Origin: Silvania hatchlandensis
Lineage (GTDB): Bacteria > Pseudomonadota > Gammaproteobacteria > Enterobacterales > Enterobacteriaceae
Direction of reading: 5' to 3'
Assembly: GCF_025564065.1 (NCBI RefSeq)
Contig: NZ_JAMGZK010000052.1
Location: 1-64,000 of the forward strand
DNA length: 64,000 bases
A model generated the notes under the pieces. It ran no database searches and had not been told where the DNA came from. It saw nothing but the letters and a program-made list of their open reading frames with translations. Positions 44,031 to 53,319 of the stretch are shown here, one piece after another. The number at the start of each line of letters is the position of its first letter. Within the stretch, counting starts at the first letter, position 1. The translations under genes and the position numbers were made by a program.

Positions 44031-45047
44031 TTATGCCGATTCCCGGGCGATCAGCTGCCCGGACAAGGTAATGCGCTGGGTTTGCAGTTCGGGCTCTTTC
44101 AGCTTGCGGATCATCAGCCCGGCTGCCTGCCGCCCGGTCTCTTCACTGGCAGACGAGACGTAGGTAAACGACGGCGAGGTGAGGTTAACGTGAAGCATAT
44201 CCTCAAACCCCACCAGCGCCACCTGTTGGGTCAGAAACACGTCTTTGCCGACGGTGCGTCCCACGTGATGGATCCCAGAGATCGACCCGATCATCGCATC
44301 CGGCGAGTGGCAGAGCAGGGCGGTGATGGTGTTGTTCTTCTCCAGCAGCTGACGGGCAGCGAAGCTCACCGCCTGGGTATCGTCGCTGCAGGCGGGGGCG
44401 GACTCCTCGCGAAACACCAGCCCGTTTTGTGTCATCGCGCTGCGAAACCCCAGCAGGCGCTGCTCGCGAATTAAGTCGCCTTCTCTGCCGCCGATATAGG
44501 CGATATTGCGATGGCCGCGCTCAATCAGATAGCGGGTGGCGAGATGCGCCGCCTGGCGGTTATCGCGCATCACCAGATTGCAGGTTTCATCCAGCAGCGA
44601 TTGCGACACGGCAACCAGCGGCAGGGCACACTGGCGGATCATCGCGGGCAGGGCGGCAGTGCGGGTGTCGGAGGCCAGATAGATCACCCCGGCGACGCCC
44701 TGCTGCTTAAAGGAGAGCAGGCAGCGCTCCAGGTGATCATTGTCGTTCAGCGGCTGGCCGAGAAAGACCATAAAACCTTGCTTCTCCAGCTCCTGGACGA
44801 TGCTGGCCATCACTTTGATGGAAAAGCTGTCGCTGAAATCACGCAGGATCAGGCCGATAAGATTGGAGGTGTTGGACCGGAGATTGGCTGCGGCAACGTT
44901 ATGCACGTAGCCCAGCGCGGTGATGGCGGCGTGAACCTTTTCGATTGTCGCCTCAGAGATTTTTCCCTTCTGACGCAGTACCAGCGAGACGGTCGAGACC
45001 GACACCCCTGACTCTCTGGCGACATCTATGATGCTGACCTTCTTCAC
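44031..45047 (-). CDS. LacI-family regulator, MalI-like
   Basis: A 338-residue LacI/GalR repressor: N-terminal helix-turn-helix IIDVARESGVSVSTVSLVL (about 6-24), hinge, and a periplasmic-binding-protein-like core. Of E. coli proteins I recall it is most like MalI (VSVSTVSLVL; NLIGLILRDFS). It starts at GTG with GGGAG upstream and lies 71 bases after the PTS gene on the same strand, so the two may share a transcript. The likely operator is the palindrome upstream of the PTS gene, with the AACGTT centre typical of MalI sites. The inducer is unknown. Confidence 0.85.
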   Translation of the reverse strand: MKKVSIIDVARESGVSVSTVSLVLRQKGKISEATIEKVHAAITALGYVHNVAAANLRSNTSNLIGLILRDFSDSFSIKVMASIVQELEKQGFMVFLGQPLNDNDHLERCLLSFKQQGVAGVIYLASDTRTAALPAMIRQCALPLVAVSQSLLDETCNLVMRDNRQAAHLATRYLIERGHRNIAYIGGREGDLIREQRLLGFRSAMTQNGLVFREESAPACSDDTQAVSFAARQLLEKNNTITALLCHSPDAMIGSISGIHHVGRTVGKDVFLTQQVALVGFEDMLHVNLTSPSFTYVSSASEETGRQAAGLMIRKLKEPELQTQRITLSGQLIARESA

Positions 45048-45118
45048 ATCTTCTCCCTGAATGCCTGATAAGACAACGTCCCCCGTAAGAGTACAGGAGA
45101 CGCGTCAATCAGGCTGAA

Positions 45119-46618
45119 TTATTTACCGATCATCGTCGACATGGTCTGGGCGATAAACTGCGCCCTTGCGCCAAAGATAACCTGGATGCCGGAGTCGCCC
45201 ACGAATACCACCCCGCGTGCCCCCAGCCCGTTCAGGCCATCTTTATCGACCATATTGCTCTTCGCCACTTCCAGACGCAGTCGGGTAATGCAGGAGCCGA
45301 CAGAGTCGATATTCTGCGCCCCACCCAGCAGACCGATAATTTCGGTAGCGATTTCGGTATCCGTTTTGTCATTCGCATTGGCGGTGACGTCGGTGCGGCC
45401 CGGTGTTTTCACGTCGAAGCGACGGATCACAAAGCGGAAGGTGAAGTAGTAAATCAGCGCCATTGGAATACCGATGATCACCGCATTCAGGAAGTTGGTC
45501 TGATAGCCGTTGAATGACGGCAGGATGCCAAACGACAGGTAGTCGATAAAGCCCGCCGAGAAGGATTTGGCGATGTGCGCATCCAGCAGATACATGGTCA
45601 TGTACGCCAGGCCCGCCATAATGGCGTTGAAGACGTAGAGGACCGGTGCCACGAAGATAAAGGTGAACTCAACCGGCTCGGTGATGCCGGTCAGGAAACA
45701 GGTCAGCGCGGCGGAGAACAGAATACCGGCGGCGATCTTTTTGTTTTTGGTGTGCGCTTCGTGGTACATCGCCAGACAGGCCGCAGGCAGCGCGAACAGC
45801 ATCAGCGGGAATTCACCCTGCATGAACTTACCGGCATTCTGGTACGTATCGCTGCTGAAGGATTTCACCCCTTCTTCCAGCATTTTGAACCAGATGGTCT
45901 GGTCGCCGTGGATCACCTGACCGGCCTGAGTGGTGTAATCCCCAAACGAGTACCAGAACGACGGATACCAGATATGGTGCAGACCCAGCGGGATCAGCGC
46001 GCGTTCGACTAGGCCAAAGATAAAGGTTGAGGCCGCCTGGTTATCGCCGTTGACGATCACCGACAGGGCATCGATACCGGCCTGGATGTGCTGCCAGACG
46101 TACGGCAGCAGCAGACCCATCACGAACGACAGGAACGCAGTGGCAATTGCCACAAAGCGCTTGCCGGAGAAGAAGCCGAGGAATTCCGGCAGCTGCATGG
46201 TGTGGAAGCGGTTATAGCACCACGCGGCGAGAATACCGCACAGCAGGCCGCCAAAGACGCCCATCTGCAGCGTCGGAATGCCGACCACCATCGCGTATTT
46301 CCCGCCCTGGGAGGCCATTTCCGGGGTGATGCCGAGCACCGTCCCGATGGTGATGTTGGTGATAAACACCGATACCGCCGCAGAGAGTGCCGCAATGCCC
46401 GATTCCGATGCCAGACCTACGGCAGAACCGATGGCGAAGAGCATTGGCAGGTTGTCAAAGATAACCCCGCCCGCATTCATCATCAGTGGTAAATGGAACT
46501 TGTCACCGAAGGCCAACAACAGGCCTGCGGCAGGAAGCAGTGAGATCGGCAGCATCAAGGCGCGACCAATCATCGATAATTTCGACAGCGATTTAACAAA
46601 TCCTGATATCAGACTCAT
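45119..46618 (-). CDS. PTS glucose/maltose-type EIICB permease
   Basis: A 499-residue sugar permease of the glucose superfamily. The EIIC domain (about 1-390) has roughly ten membrane segments, the GLHHIWYPSFW motif near 213 and the sugar-site GITEPVEFTF near 305. The EIIB domain (about 415-499) has the phosphorylated Cys in DSVGSCITRLRLEV. No EIIA domain is attached, so it would use a shared EIIA such as Crr. Resemblance is nearer PtsG than MalX in length, but pairing with a MalI-like regulator suggests a maltose/glucoside-type substrate. No sugar-metabolism enzyme accompanies it. Start ATG has GGGGGA upstream. Confidence 0.88.
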   Translation of the reverse strand: MSLISGFVKSLSKLSMIGRALMLPISLLPAAGLLLAFGDKFHLPLMMNAGGVIFDNLPMLFAIGSAVGLASESGIAALSAAVSVFITNITIGTVLGITPEMASQGGKYAMVVGIPTLQMGVFGGLLCGILAAWCYNRFHTMQLPEFLGFFSGKRFVAIATAFLSFVMGLLLPYVWQHIQAGIDALSVIVNGDNQAASTFIFGLVERALIPLGLHHIWYPSFWYSFGDYTTQAGQVIHGDQTIWFKMLEEGVKSFSSDTYQNAGKFMQGEFPLMLFALPAACLAMYHEAHTKNKKIAAGILFSAALTCFLTGITEPVEFTFIFVAPVLYVFNAIMAGLAYMTMYLLDAHIAKSFSAGFIDYLSFGILPSFNGYQTNFLNAVIIGIPMALIYYFTFRFVIRRFDVKTPGRTDVTANANDKTDTEIATEIIGLLGGAQNIDSVGSCITRLRLEVAKSNMVDKDGLNGLGARGVVFVGDSGIQVIFGARAQFIAQTMSTMIGK

Positions 46619-46651
46619 GCTGATTTCCCCCGAGTGCGCTCTGTGAGCGCT

Positions 46652-46689
46652 GTTATAGTGAGTAGAACGTTTTAGTAGAACGTTCTACT
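46652..46689 (-). promoter_or_regulatory. PTS promoter with two LacI-type operators
   Basis: AGTAGAACGTTCTACT (46674-46689) is a perfect 16-bp palindrome; a second, imperfect copy (AGTAGAACGTTTTAGT, 46661-46676) overlaps its edge. On the minus strand they cover the -35 (TTCTAC, 46680-46675) and spacer of a promoter with -10 TATAAC (46657-46652), spacing 17. The geometry fits direct repression by the MalI-like regulator. Confidence 0.8.
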
Positions 46690-46805
46690 TATCGTGAGGA
46701 AAGTGCAGAAATCGCGCAACTTAATTTTCACATTTCAACAAACGAAATAGTGATTTTTTGAAGTCGATCGATAATTAACCGTGATGGATATAGGGGATTG
46801 AGATC

Positions 46806-46832
46806 CCCTCTCCCGGTGGGAGAGGGTGAGGG
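46806..46832. repeat. CCCTCTCCC palindromic repeat copy
   Basis: CCCTCTCCC (46806-46814), 3-base loop, GGGAGAGGG (46818-46826) and a short right outer arm TGAGGG. It lies just beyond the ybcJ stop; the rest of the gap up to the PTS promoter holds no gene. Confidence 0.75.
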
Positions 46833-46851
46833 CAACAGCGTGGTGCGGTGT

Positions 46852-47064
46852 TTACGCTACGACAGTAATGCTCTGACCTTGAAAACTCACCGTCTGACCA
46901 GCGACGATTTTGCAACGCTTGCGGGTTTCCACTGCGCCGTCAACGGTGACCAGACCGTCAGCAATGAAGTTCTTCGCCTGCGCACCGCTTTCGCTCCAGC
47001 CTTCGAGCTTCAGCAGATCGCACAGCTCGACGTGGGGGTGTTTACCTAATGAAAATGTGGTCAT
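46852..47064 (-). CDS. ybcJ: YbcJ, S4-like RNA-binding protein
   Basis: A 70-residue protein with an S4-type RNA-binding fold: LCDLLKLEGWSESGAQAK, then DGAVETRKRCKIVAGQTV. It is thought to bind RNA (rRNA or tRNA), but its target is not established. Start ATG lies 1 base after the folD stop, so the two are co-translated. Confidence 0.93.
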   Translation of the reverse strand: MTTFSLGKHPHVELCDLLKLEGWSESGAQAKNFIADGLVTVDGAVETRKRCKIVAGQTVSFQGQSITVVA

Positions 47065-47065
47065 C

Positions 47066-47932
47066 TTACGCTTCCTCTACGTCGTGATATTCAACGCATG
47101 CCTGCAAAGTATTCTCAATCAAAGTTGCTACGGTCATTGGACCGACGCCGCCCGGTACCGGAGTGATATAGGATGCGCGCGCGGCGGCATCTTCATACAC
47201 CACATCGCCGACCACTTTGCCGTTTTCCAGACGGTTAATGCCTACGTCCACGACAATCGCGCCTTCTTTGATCCACTCGCCCGGAATAAAGCCCGGCTTG
47301 CCCACGGCAACGATCAGCAGATCGGCGTTTTCAACGTGATGACGCAGGTTTTTGGTGAAGCGGTGGGTCACGGTGGTAGTGCAGCCCGCCAGCAGCAGCT
47401 CCATGCTCATCGGGCGACCAACGATGTTGGAGGCGCCAATCACCACGGCGTTCAGGCCGTAGGTGTCGATGTTATAACGCTCCAGCAGCGTCACGATACC
47501 ACGTGGGGTACAGGGACGCAGGCGCGGTGCACGCTGGCACAGACGACCGACGTTATACGGGTGGAAACCGTCCACGTCTTTGTCGGGAGCGATACGTTCC
47601 AGTACTTTCACGTTGTCGATACCCGCAGGCAGTGGCAGCTGAACCAGGATGCCGTCGATTTCTTTATCGGCATTCAGGGTATCAATCAGCTCGAGCAGTT
47701 CAGCTTCGCTGGTGGTTTCCGGCAGATCGTAGGAGCGGGAGAGAAAGCCGACCTCTTCGCAGGCTTTACGCTTGCTGCCGACATAAATTTGCGATGCCGG
47801 GTTGCTGCCGACCAGCACAACGGCCAGCCCAGGGGCACGTTTTCCGGCAGCAGTTCGCGCCTTCACTTTTTCCGCAACCTCAGAGCGCACCTGCTGCGCA
47901 ATCGTTTTACCGTCAATAATCTTTGCTGCCAT
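47066..47932 (-). CDS. folD: Bifunctional methylene-THF dehydrogenase/cyclohydrolase FolD
   Basis: Interconverts 5,10-methylene-, methenyl- and 10-formyl-tetrahydrofolate, feeding purine and formyl-Met synthesis. The 288-residue enzyme has the substrate-site [13 protein letters not shown] (Tyr50, Lys54), [11 protein letters not shown], the NADP-binding [18 protein letters not shown] (about 159-176) and PGGVGPMT near 262. The ATG at 47932 matches E. coli; an in-frame upstream start was rejected. Confidence 0.97.
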   Translation of the reverse strand: MAAKIIDGKTIAQQVRSEVAEKVKARTAAGKRAPGLAVVLVGSNPASQIYVGSKRKACEEVGFLSRSYDLPETTSEAELLELIDTLNADKEIDGILVQLPLPAGIDNVKVLERIAPDKDVDGFHPYNVGRLCQRAPRLRPCTPRGIVTLLERYNIDTYGLNAVVIGASNIVGRPMSMELLLAGCTTTVTHRFTKNLRHHVENADLLIVAVGKPGFIPGEWIKEGAIVVDVGINRLENGKVVGDVVYEDAAARASYITPVPGGVGPMTVATLIENTLQACVEYHDVEEA

Positions 47933-48088
47933 CAGAGAGAAGATTCCGTCTGTAAGGTATGAAAGGGGGATTGCGCACATTTTGTCAGAAGCGAGGGCCG
48001 CTGTCAGTCACACTTTGCGGATTTTCCTGTTTCGCGCGGTGGCCGCCCGACATCAGTATGAATTGAAAGGGGATCGAACTAAAATGCA

Positions 48089-48116
48089 TTGACTCATCAC
48101 GCTTTGACCGTATAAT
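48089..48116 (+). promoter_or_regulatory. Promoter of tRNA-Arg
   Basis: TTGACT (48089-48094), 16-base spacer, consensus TATAAT (48111-48116), then a GC-rich discriminator (TCCACGCGC), the hallmark of stringently controlled stable-RNA promoters. Confidence 0.88.
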
Positions 48117-48155
48117 TCCACGCGCTTCATCACCGCGAAGCACGCGCATTTCAGT

Positions 48156-48232
48156 GCGCCCTTAGCTCAGTTGGATAGAGCAACGGCCTTCTAAGCCGTA
48201 GGTCGTAGGTTCGAATCCTACAGGGCGTACCA
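48156..48232 (+). tRNA. argU: tRNA-Arg (UCU anticodon)
   Basis: A 77-base tRNA reading the rare AGA/AGG codons. Cloverleaf parts are clear: acceptor GCGCCCT with AGGGCGT, D-arm AGCTCAGTTGGATAGAGC, anticodon stem ACGGC/GCCGT with loop CTTCTAA, T-arm GTAGGTTCGAATCCTAC, and genomic CCA. The first acceptor pair is a G-U wobble, whereas I recall G-C in E. coli argU. Its place after folD is as in E. coli, where the tRNA is a prophage attachment site; no integrase follows here. Confidence 0.97.
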
Positions 48233-48330
48233 TTTCACATCAGTCATTACATCACTCACACACTCAAAACCCCCGTTTACGTTCATCCGGACGCGACTCC
48301 TCACGCTTATTCTACGAACCCACCATTTCG

Positions 48331-48365
48331 TTGATCTACCGACAACATTTACCTCCATTGGGGTA
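48331..48365 (+). promoter_or_regulatory. Putative FNR and NarP sites of the nap promoter
   Basis: A half-conserved FNR-like site (TTGAT with a degenerate right half, 48331-48344) and a 7-2-7 NarP-type inverted repeat (TACCTCC-AT-TGGGGTA, 48350-48365) have centres exactly 20 bases apart, the spacing of the -64.5 and -44.5 sites in E. coli nap. This would put the start of transcription near 48402. The right FNR half is poor, so the call rests on spacing and context. Confidence 0.6.
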
Positions 48366-48480
48366 TGCACCTTTAACACATCCTGAAATATCGTATGGGC
48401 AAAAATAACCACGCATAAACTGTGCGGTTTTTATTGCCGCTTCGCCACCCAGGCAAGCGCCGTCATGGAAGGGCGATATC

Positions 48481-48972
48481 ATGGTTGATCACTCCCGTCG
48501 AGGCATGTTGACAGGCAGATGGCGTCAAGCCAGTAGCGGGATCCGTCCGCCCTGGAGTGGGGTAGAGCAGCACTTTCTCGCACTTTGCACTCGCTGTGAC
48601 GCCTGCATTCAGGCCTGTGAGAGCAACATTCTGGAACGTGGCCAGGGAGGCTATCCGAGCGTCAATTTCCAAAAAGGCGAATGCAGTTTTTGCGCTGCGT
48701 GCGCGCAGATCTGTCCTGAATCACTCTTTCTTTCGCGCCACACCAGGGCCTGGGATCTGATGTTTATCGTTGAGGCACATTGCCTGGCGAATCAGTCCGT
48801 TGAGTGTCATCGCTGCCAGGACAGCTGCGAACCGATGGCGATTCGATTTCGCCCCACGCTGTCGGGCATTTATCAGCCCCAACTCGATAACCAGGCCTGT
48901 AACGGATGCGGGGCGTGTGTCGCCAGTTGCCCGGTATCAGCCATTAAAGCGGAGTACAACCATGTCAACTAG
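48481..48972 (+). CDS. napF: Ferredoxin-type protein NapF
   Basis: A 163-residue cytoplasmic iron-sulfur protein that interacts with NapA before export, probably helping its maturation. Three 4Fe-4S motifs are visible: CTRCDACIQAC, CSFCAACAQIC and CNGCGACVASC. First gene of napFDAGHBC-ccm; napD starts inside its last codons. Confidence 0.95.
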   Translation: MVDHSRRGMLTGRWRQASSGIRPPWSGVEQHFLALCTRCDACIQACESNILERGQGGYPSVNFQKGECSFCAACAQICPESLFLSRHTRAWDLMFIVEAHCLANQSVECHRCQDSCEPMAIRFRPTLSGIYQPQLDNQACNGCGACVASCPVSAIKAEYNHVN

Positions 48973-49225
48973 CTGGCAAGTCTGCAGCCTGGTTGTTCAG
49001 GCCAAACGTCAGCACATCAGCGCTATCAGCGCTCAGCTGGCTGATTTTCCGGGTTGCGAGGTCGCCCTGAGCGATGAAGCAAGCGGTCAGATGATCGTGG
49101 TGGTAGAAGCGGAACAACACGACACGCTGATGCAAACAATTGAGTCGGTACGCAACGTTACGGACGTACTGGCGGTGTCGCTGGTTTATCACCAGCAGGA
49201 TGAGCAAGGTGAGGAAACACCATGA
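48962..49225 (+). CDS. napD: NapA signal-peptide-binding chaperone NapD
   Basis: An 87-residue cytoplasmic chaperone that binds the NapA twin-arginine signal and delays export until the molybdenum cofactor is inserted. The start [15 protein letters not shown], the GCEVALSD turn and the end [12 protein letters not shown] match E. coli NapD. The ATG overlaps napF by 11 bases, and its stop overlaps napA (ATGA). Confidence 0.95.
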   Translation: MSTSWQVCSLVVQAKRQHISAISAQLADFPGCEVALSDEASGQMIVVVEAEQHDTLMQTIESVRNVTDVLAVSLVYHQQDEQGEETP

Positions 49226-51708
49226 AACTCAGTCGTCGTAGCTTTATGAAAGCCAACGCCGTTGCGGCCGCTGCGGCGGCTGCCGGGCTCAGCGTACCGG
49301 GTGTCGCCCGGGCGGTGGTCGGACAGCAGGAAGCCATCAAGTGGGATAAAGCCCCGTGCCGTTTTTGCGGAACCGGGTGTGGCGTGCTGGTCGGCACCCA
49401 GCAGGGACGCGTTGTCGCCTGCCAGGGCGACCCGGATGCGCCGGTTAACCGGGGCCTGAACTGCATTAAGGGCTACTTCCTGCCCAAAATCATGTACGGA
49501 AAGGACCGTTTAACCCAGCCGCTGCTGCGCATGAAAGACGGTGCATACAGTAAGGACGGCGAATTTACGCCCATCAGCTGGGAAAAAGCCTTCGACGTGA
49601 TGGAAGAGAAATTCAAAACGTCGATGAAAGAGAAGGGCCCGGAGTCTGTCGGGATGTTCGGCTCCGGTCAGTGGACCATCTGGGAAGGCTACGCCGCAGC
49701 CAAGCTGTTCAAAGCCGGTTTACGCACCAACAACATCGACCCGAACGCGCGTCACTGCATGGCCTCGGCGGTGGTGGGCTTTATGCGCACCTTCGGGATG
49801 GATGAGCCGATGGGCTGCTACGACGATATCGAGCAGACCGACGCCTTTGTGCTGTGGGGCGCCAACATGGCGGAGATGCACCCGATCCTGTGGTCACGCA
49901 TCACCAACCGTCGCCTGACTGACCCGAACGTGACCGTCGCGGTGCTCTCCACCTTCCAGCACCGCAGCTTTGAGCTGGCGGATAACGGCATGATCTTTAC
50001 GCCGCAAACCGACCTGGTGATCCTCAACTACATCGCCAACTACATTATTCAAAACGACGCGATCAACCAGGATTTCTTCAGCAAACACGTCAACCTGCGC
50101 AAAGGGGTGACGGATATCGGCTACGGCCTGCGTCCGACCCATCCGCTGGAAAAGGCAGCCAAAAACCCAGGTTCTGATGCCTCCGAGCCGATGAGCTTTG
50201 AGGATTACAAAGCCTTCGTTGCCGAGTACACGCTGGATAAGACGGCCGAGATGACCGGCGTGCCAAAAGATCAGCTGGAAATGCTGGCGAAGCTCTATGC
50301 CGATCCGAAGAAGAAAGTGATCTCCTACTGGACGATGGGCTTTAACCAGCACACGCGCGGCGTGTGGGCCAACAATCTGGTCTACAACATTCACCTGCTG
50401 ACCGGCAAAATTGCCCAGCCGGGCTGCGGGCCATTCTCGCTGACAGGTCAGCCTTCAGCCTGCGGTACCGCCCGTGAAGTGGGCACCTTCGCCCACCGCC
50501 TGCCTGCGGACATGGTGGTCACCAACGAAAAACACCGCGCTATCTGCGAGAAGCAGTGGCAGATCCCTGCTGGCACCATTCCAGCGAAGGTTGGGCTGCA
50601 CGCCGTGGCCCAGGATCGGGCCCTGAAAGACGGCAAGCTGAACGTCTACTGGGCGATGTGTACCAACAACATGCAGGCCGGGCCGAACATCAACGAAGAG
50701 CGTATGCCGGGCTGGCGCGATCCGCGCAACTTTATCATCGTCTCCGATCCCTACCCGACCGTCAGCGCGCTGGCTGCCGACCTGATCCTGCCCACCGCGA
50801 TGTGGGTAGAAAAAGAGGGTGCCTACGGCAACGCCGAACGCCGCACCCAGTTCTGGCGTCAGCAGATTAAAGCGCCGGGCGAAGCCAAATCTGACCTCTG
50901 GCAGCTGGTGGAGTTTTCCCGTCGCTTCAAAACCGACGAAGTCTGGCCGGAAGAACTGCTGGCACAGAAACCGGAGCTGCGCGGCAAAACCCTGTATGAG
51001 GTGCTGTTCGCCACCCCTGGGGTGAGCAAATTCCCGCTGAGCGAAATCCCTGAAGAGCAGCTGAACGACGAATCCCGCGAGCTGGGCTTCTATCTGCAAA
51101 AAGGGCTGTTCGAAGAGTACGCCTGGTTTGGTCGCGGCCACGGCCACGATCTGGCCCCGTTCGACGATTACCACAAAGCGCGCGGTCTGCGCTGGCCGGT
51201 GGTCGAGGGCAAAGAGACCCTCTGGCGCTACAGCGAAGGTCACGATCCGTACGTCAAAGCGGGAGAGGGCTACAAGTTCTACGGCAAACCGGATGGCAAA
51301 GCGGTGATCTTCGCCCTGCCGTTTGAACCGGCGGCAGAAGCGCCGGACAAAGAATTCGACCTGTGGCTCTCTACCGGTCGCGTGCTGGAGCACTGGCACA
51401 CCGGCAGCATGACGCGCCGCGTGCCTGAGCTGCACCGCGCCTTCCCGGAAGCGGTGCTGTTCATTCACCCGCTGGATGCCAAAGCCCGCGATCTGCGCCG
51501 GGGTGAAAAGGTCAAAGTCATCTCGCGTCGGGGCGAAGTGATTTCAGTGGTGGAAACCCGTGGCCGTAACCGTCCGCCGCAGGGGCTGGTGTACATGCCG
51601 TTCTTCGATGCCGCGCAGATGGTGAATAACCTGACCCTGGATGCGACGGATCCGCTCTCGAAAGAGACGGACTTCAAGAAGTGCGCCGTTAAGCTGGCGA
51701 AGGTGTAA
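49222..51708 (+). CDS. napA: Periplasmic nitrate reductase catalytic subunit NapA
   Basis: Reduces nitrate to nitrite in the periplasm. The 828-residue precursor carries a twin-arginine signal (SRRSFMK, residues 4-10) ending ARA near residue 31. It has one 4Fe-4S cluster motif ([13 protein letters not shown]..., about 46-58, plus a later Cys in LNCIKGYFL), and the molybdenum-ligating Cys lies in ARHCMAS (about 180). The bis-MGD-binding domains fill the rest. Receives electrons from NapB/NapC/NapGH. The length equals the E. coli protein. Confidence 0.98.
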   Translation: MKLSRRSFMKANAVAAAAAAAGLSVPGVARAVVGQQEAIKWDKAPCRFCGTGCGVLVGTQQGRVVACQGDPDAPVNRGLNCIKGYFLPKIMYGKDRLTQPLLRMKDGAYSKDGEFTPISWEKAFDVMEEKFKTSMKEKGPESVGMFGSGQWTIWEGYAAAKLFKAGLRTNNIDPNARHCMASAVVGFMRTFGMDEPMGCYDDIEQTDAFVLWGANMAEMHPILWSRITNRRLTDPNVTVAVLSTFQHRSFELADNGMIFTPQTDLVILNYIANYIIQNDAINQDFFSKHVNLRKGVTDIGYGLRPTHPLEKAAKNPGSDASEPMSFEDYKAFVAEYTLDKTAEMTGVPKDQLEMLAKLYADPKKKVISYWTMGFNQHTRGVWANNLVYNIHLLTGKIAQPGCGPFSLTGQPSACGTAREVGTFAHRLPADMVVTNEKHRAICEKQWQIPAGTIPAKVGLHAVAQDRALKDGKLNVYWAMCTNNMQAGPNINEERMPGWRDPRNFIIVSDPYPTVSALAADLILPTAMWVEKEGAYGNAERRTQFWRQQIKAPGEAKSDLWQLVEFSRRFKTDEVWPEELLAQKPELRGKTLYEVLFATPGVSKFPLSEIPEEQLNDESRELGFYLQKGLFEEYAWFGRGHGHDLAPFDDYHKARGLRWPVVEGKETLWRYSEGHDPYVKAGEGYKFYGKPDGKAVIFALPFEPAAEAPDKEFDLWLSTGRVLEHWHTGSMTRRVPELHRAFPEAVLFIHPLDAKARDLRRGEKVKVISRRGEVISVVETRGRNRPPQGLVYMPFFDAAQMVNNLTLDATDPLSKETDFKKCAVKLAKV

Positions 51709-51713
51709 CGGTC

Positions 51714-52409
51714 ATGTCCCGGTCAGCGAAGCTGCAAAATGGCCGCCGCCGCTTTCTGCGCGATGTGCTTCGCACCGCGGGCGGGCTGGCTGCCGTGGGC
51801 GTCGCACTGGGATTACAACAGCACACCGCCCGGGCAACGGGCGTGCGGCTGCGCCCGCCGGGTGCGCTAAGTGAAAACGCCTTCGCCAGCGCCTGCGTGC
51901 GTTGCGGCCAGTGCGTTCAGGCCTGCCCCTACGACACCCTGAAGCTGGCGACGCTGGCCTCCGGGCTGTCGGCCGGCACGCCGTACTTTGTCGCCCGGGA
52001 TATCCCCTGCGAAATGTGTGAAGACATCCCCTGCGCCAAAGTCTGCCCCAGCGGCGCGCTGGATCGCGAAATAGCGTCTATCGACGATTCGCGGATGGGG
52101 CTGGCGGTGCTGCTGGACCAGGAAAACTGCCTCAACTTCCAGGGCTTACGCTGCGACGTTTGCTATCGCGAATGCCCGAAGCTCGACGAGGCCATCACCC
52201 TCGAGCTGGATCGCAATATCCGCACCGGCAAGCACGCGCGATTTCTGCCCACCGTGCACAGCAGTGCCTGCACCGGCTGCGGTAAATGCGAGAAGGTCTG
52301 CGTCCTGGAGCAACCGGCGATAAAAGTCCTGCCGCTGTCGCTGGCGAAAGGGGAGTTGGGCCACCACTACCGCTTCGGCTGGCTGGAGGGGAACGATGGC
52401 AAACCGTAA
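51714..52409 (+). CDS. napG: Quinol dehydrogenase iron-sulfur subunit NapG
   Basis: A 231-residue periplasmic ferredoxin-like protein that with NapH forms a ubiquinol/menaquinol dehydrogenase feeding NapC/NapB. It has a twin-arginine signal (GRRRFLRD, about 9-16) and four 4Fe-4S motifs ([43 protein letters not shown]). napH starts within its last codons (14-base overlap). Confidence 0.96.
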   Translation: MSRSAKLQNGRRRFLRDVLRTAGGLAAVGVALGLQQHTARATGVRLRPPGALSENAFASACVRCGQCVQACPYDTLKLATLASGLSAGTPYFVARDIPCEMCEDIPCAKVCPSGALDREIASIDDSRMGLAVLLDQENCLNFQGLRCDVCYRECPKLDEAITLELDRNIRTGKHARFLPTVHSSACTGCGKCEKVCVLEQPAIKVLPLSLAKGELGHHYRFGWLEGNDGKP

Positions 52410-53286
52410 ACGCGATGCCGGGCGGGAAGCGCAGGCGAAAAAGGGCTGGTGGCGGAGTCACCGCTGGCTGGTTTTGCGTCGTCTTAGCCAGCTTGCGGTG
52501 CTGGGGATGTTCCTCAGCGGCCCGTGGCTGGGGGTGTGGATCCTGCACGGAAACTACAGCAGCAGCCTGCTGTTCGACACCGTTCCGCTGACCGATCCGT
52601 TGATTGCCCTGCAAAGCCTGGCGAGTGGCCATCTGCCCGCCACCGTGGCGCTGACCGGGGCGGTCATTATCACGGTGCTGTATGCCCTGGCAGGCAAACG
52701 CCTGTTTTGCAGCTGGGTCTGCCCGCTGAACCCGGTGACTGATTTTGCGGGTTGGTTGCGCAGACGGTTTGACCTGAATCAGTCCGCGACGATCCCACGC
52801 TCTATACGCTACGTGCTGCTGGCGGTAGTGCTGTTCGGCTCCGCGCTGACCGGCACGCTGCTGTGGGAGTGGATTAACCCGGTCTCGCTGCTCGGACGCA
52901 GTCTGGTGATGGGGTTTGGCAGCGGCGCACTGCTGATCGTCGCCCTGTTTTTATTTGATTTACTGGTCGTTGAGCACGGCTGGTGCGGGCACCTTTGCCC
53001 GCTGGGTGCCCTGTACGGCGTGCTGGGTAGCCAGGGCGCGTTAACGGTGGCGGCCAAAGACCGACACAACTGTAACCGCTGTATGGATTGTTTTCATGTT
53101 TGCCCGGAACCGCACGTGCTGCGTGCCCCGGTGCTGGATGAGCACAGCCCGGTGCAGGTCACCAGCCGTGACTGCATGGCCTGCGGTCGCTGTGTCGACG
53201 TTTGTTCTGAGGATGTTTTTACAATAACTCTACACAAAATCATTCGAGATGCATCGCAGCCAACAAAGAGGCAGCTTGAAGGATGA
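52396..53286 (+). CDS. napH: Quinol dehydrogenase membrane subunit NapH, with ERIC-encoded tail
   Basis: A 296-residue inner-membrane protein (about four membrane segments between residues 30 and 200) with cytoplasmic CSWVCP and CGHLCP motifs and two C-terminal 4Fe-4S clusters ([23 protein letters not shown]). It hands quinol electrons to NapG. Up to EDVFTIT it matches E. coli NapH; the last ~18 residues are new and are encoded by a shortened ERIC element inserted here, whose sequence also supplies the stop codon. The ancestral ending (CGATGG... to TGA, 53297-53323, reading RWSSGAKQ) survives untranslated after the ERIC. All cluster ligands are intact, so function is probably kept. Confidence 0.94.
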   Translation: MANRKRDAGREAQAKKGWWRSHRWLVLRRLSQLAVLGMFLSGPWLGVWILHGNYSSSLLFDTVPLTDPLIALQSLASGHLPATVALTGAVIITVLYALAGKRLFCSWVCPLNPVTDFAGWLRRRFDLNQSATIPRSIRYVLLAVVLFGSALTGTLLWEWINPVSLLGRSLVMGFGSGALLIVALFLFDLLVVEHGWCGHLCPLGALYGVLGSQGALTVAAKDRHNCNRCMDCFHVCPEPHVLRAPVLDEHSPVQVTSRDCMACGRCVDVCSEDVFTITLHKIIRDASQPTKRQLEG

Positions 53287-53294
53287 AGTGTATA
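53231..53294. repeat. Internally deleted ERIC element inside the napH end
   Basis: About 64 bases bounded by TACAC and GTGTA. On the minus strand the order is TATACACTTCATCCTTCAAG, a GTTGGCTGCG block, then directly ATGCATCTCGAATGATTTTGTG. Compared with the full element at 41799-41926, the central hairpin (roughly 60 bases between GGCTGCG and ATGCAACTC) is missing. Short ERICs of this kind are known in enterobacteria. Confidence 0.85.
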
Positions 53295-53319
53295 TGCGAT
53301 GGAGTTCGGGAGCGAAACA

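Noticed and set aside
46910..47962. 350-codon plus-strand frame opposite folD and ybcJ
   Set aside because: Spans two real genes on the other strand and the gap between them.
50455..51468. 337-codon minus-strand frame opposite napA
   Set aside because: Arg/Phe/His-rich complement of napA with no motifs.
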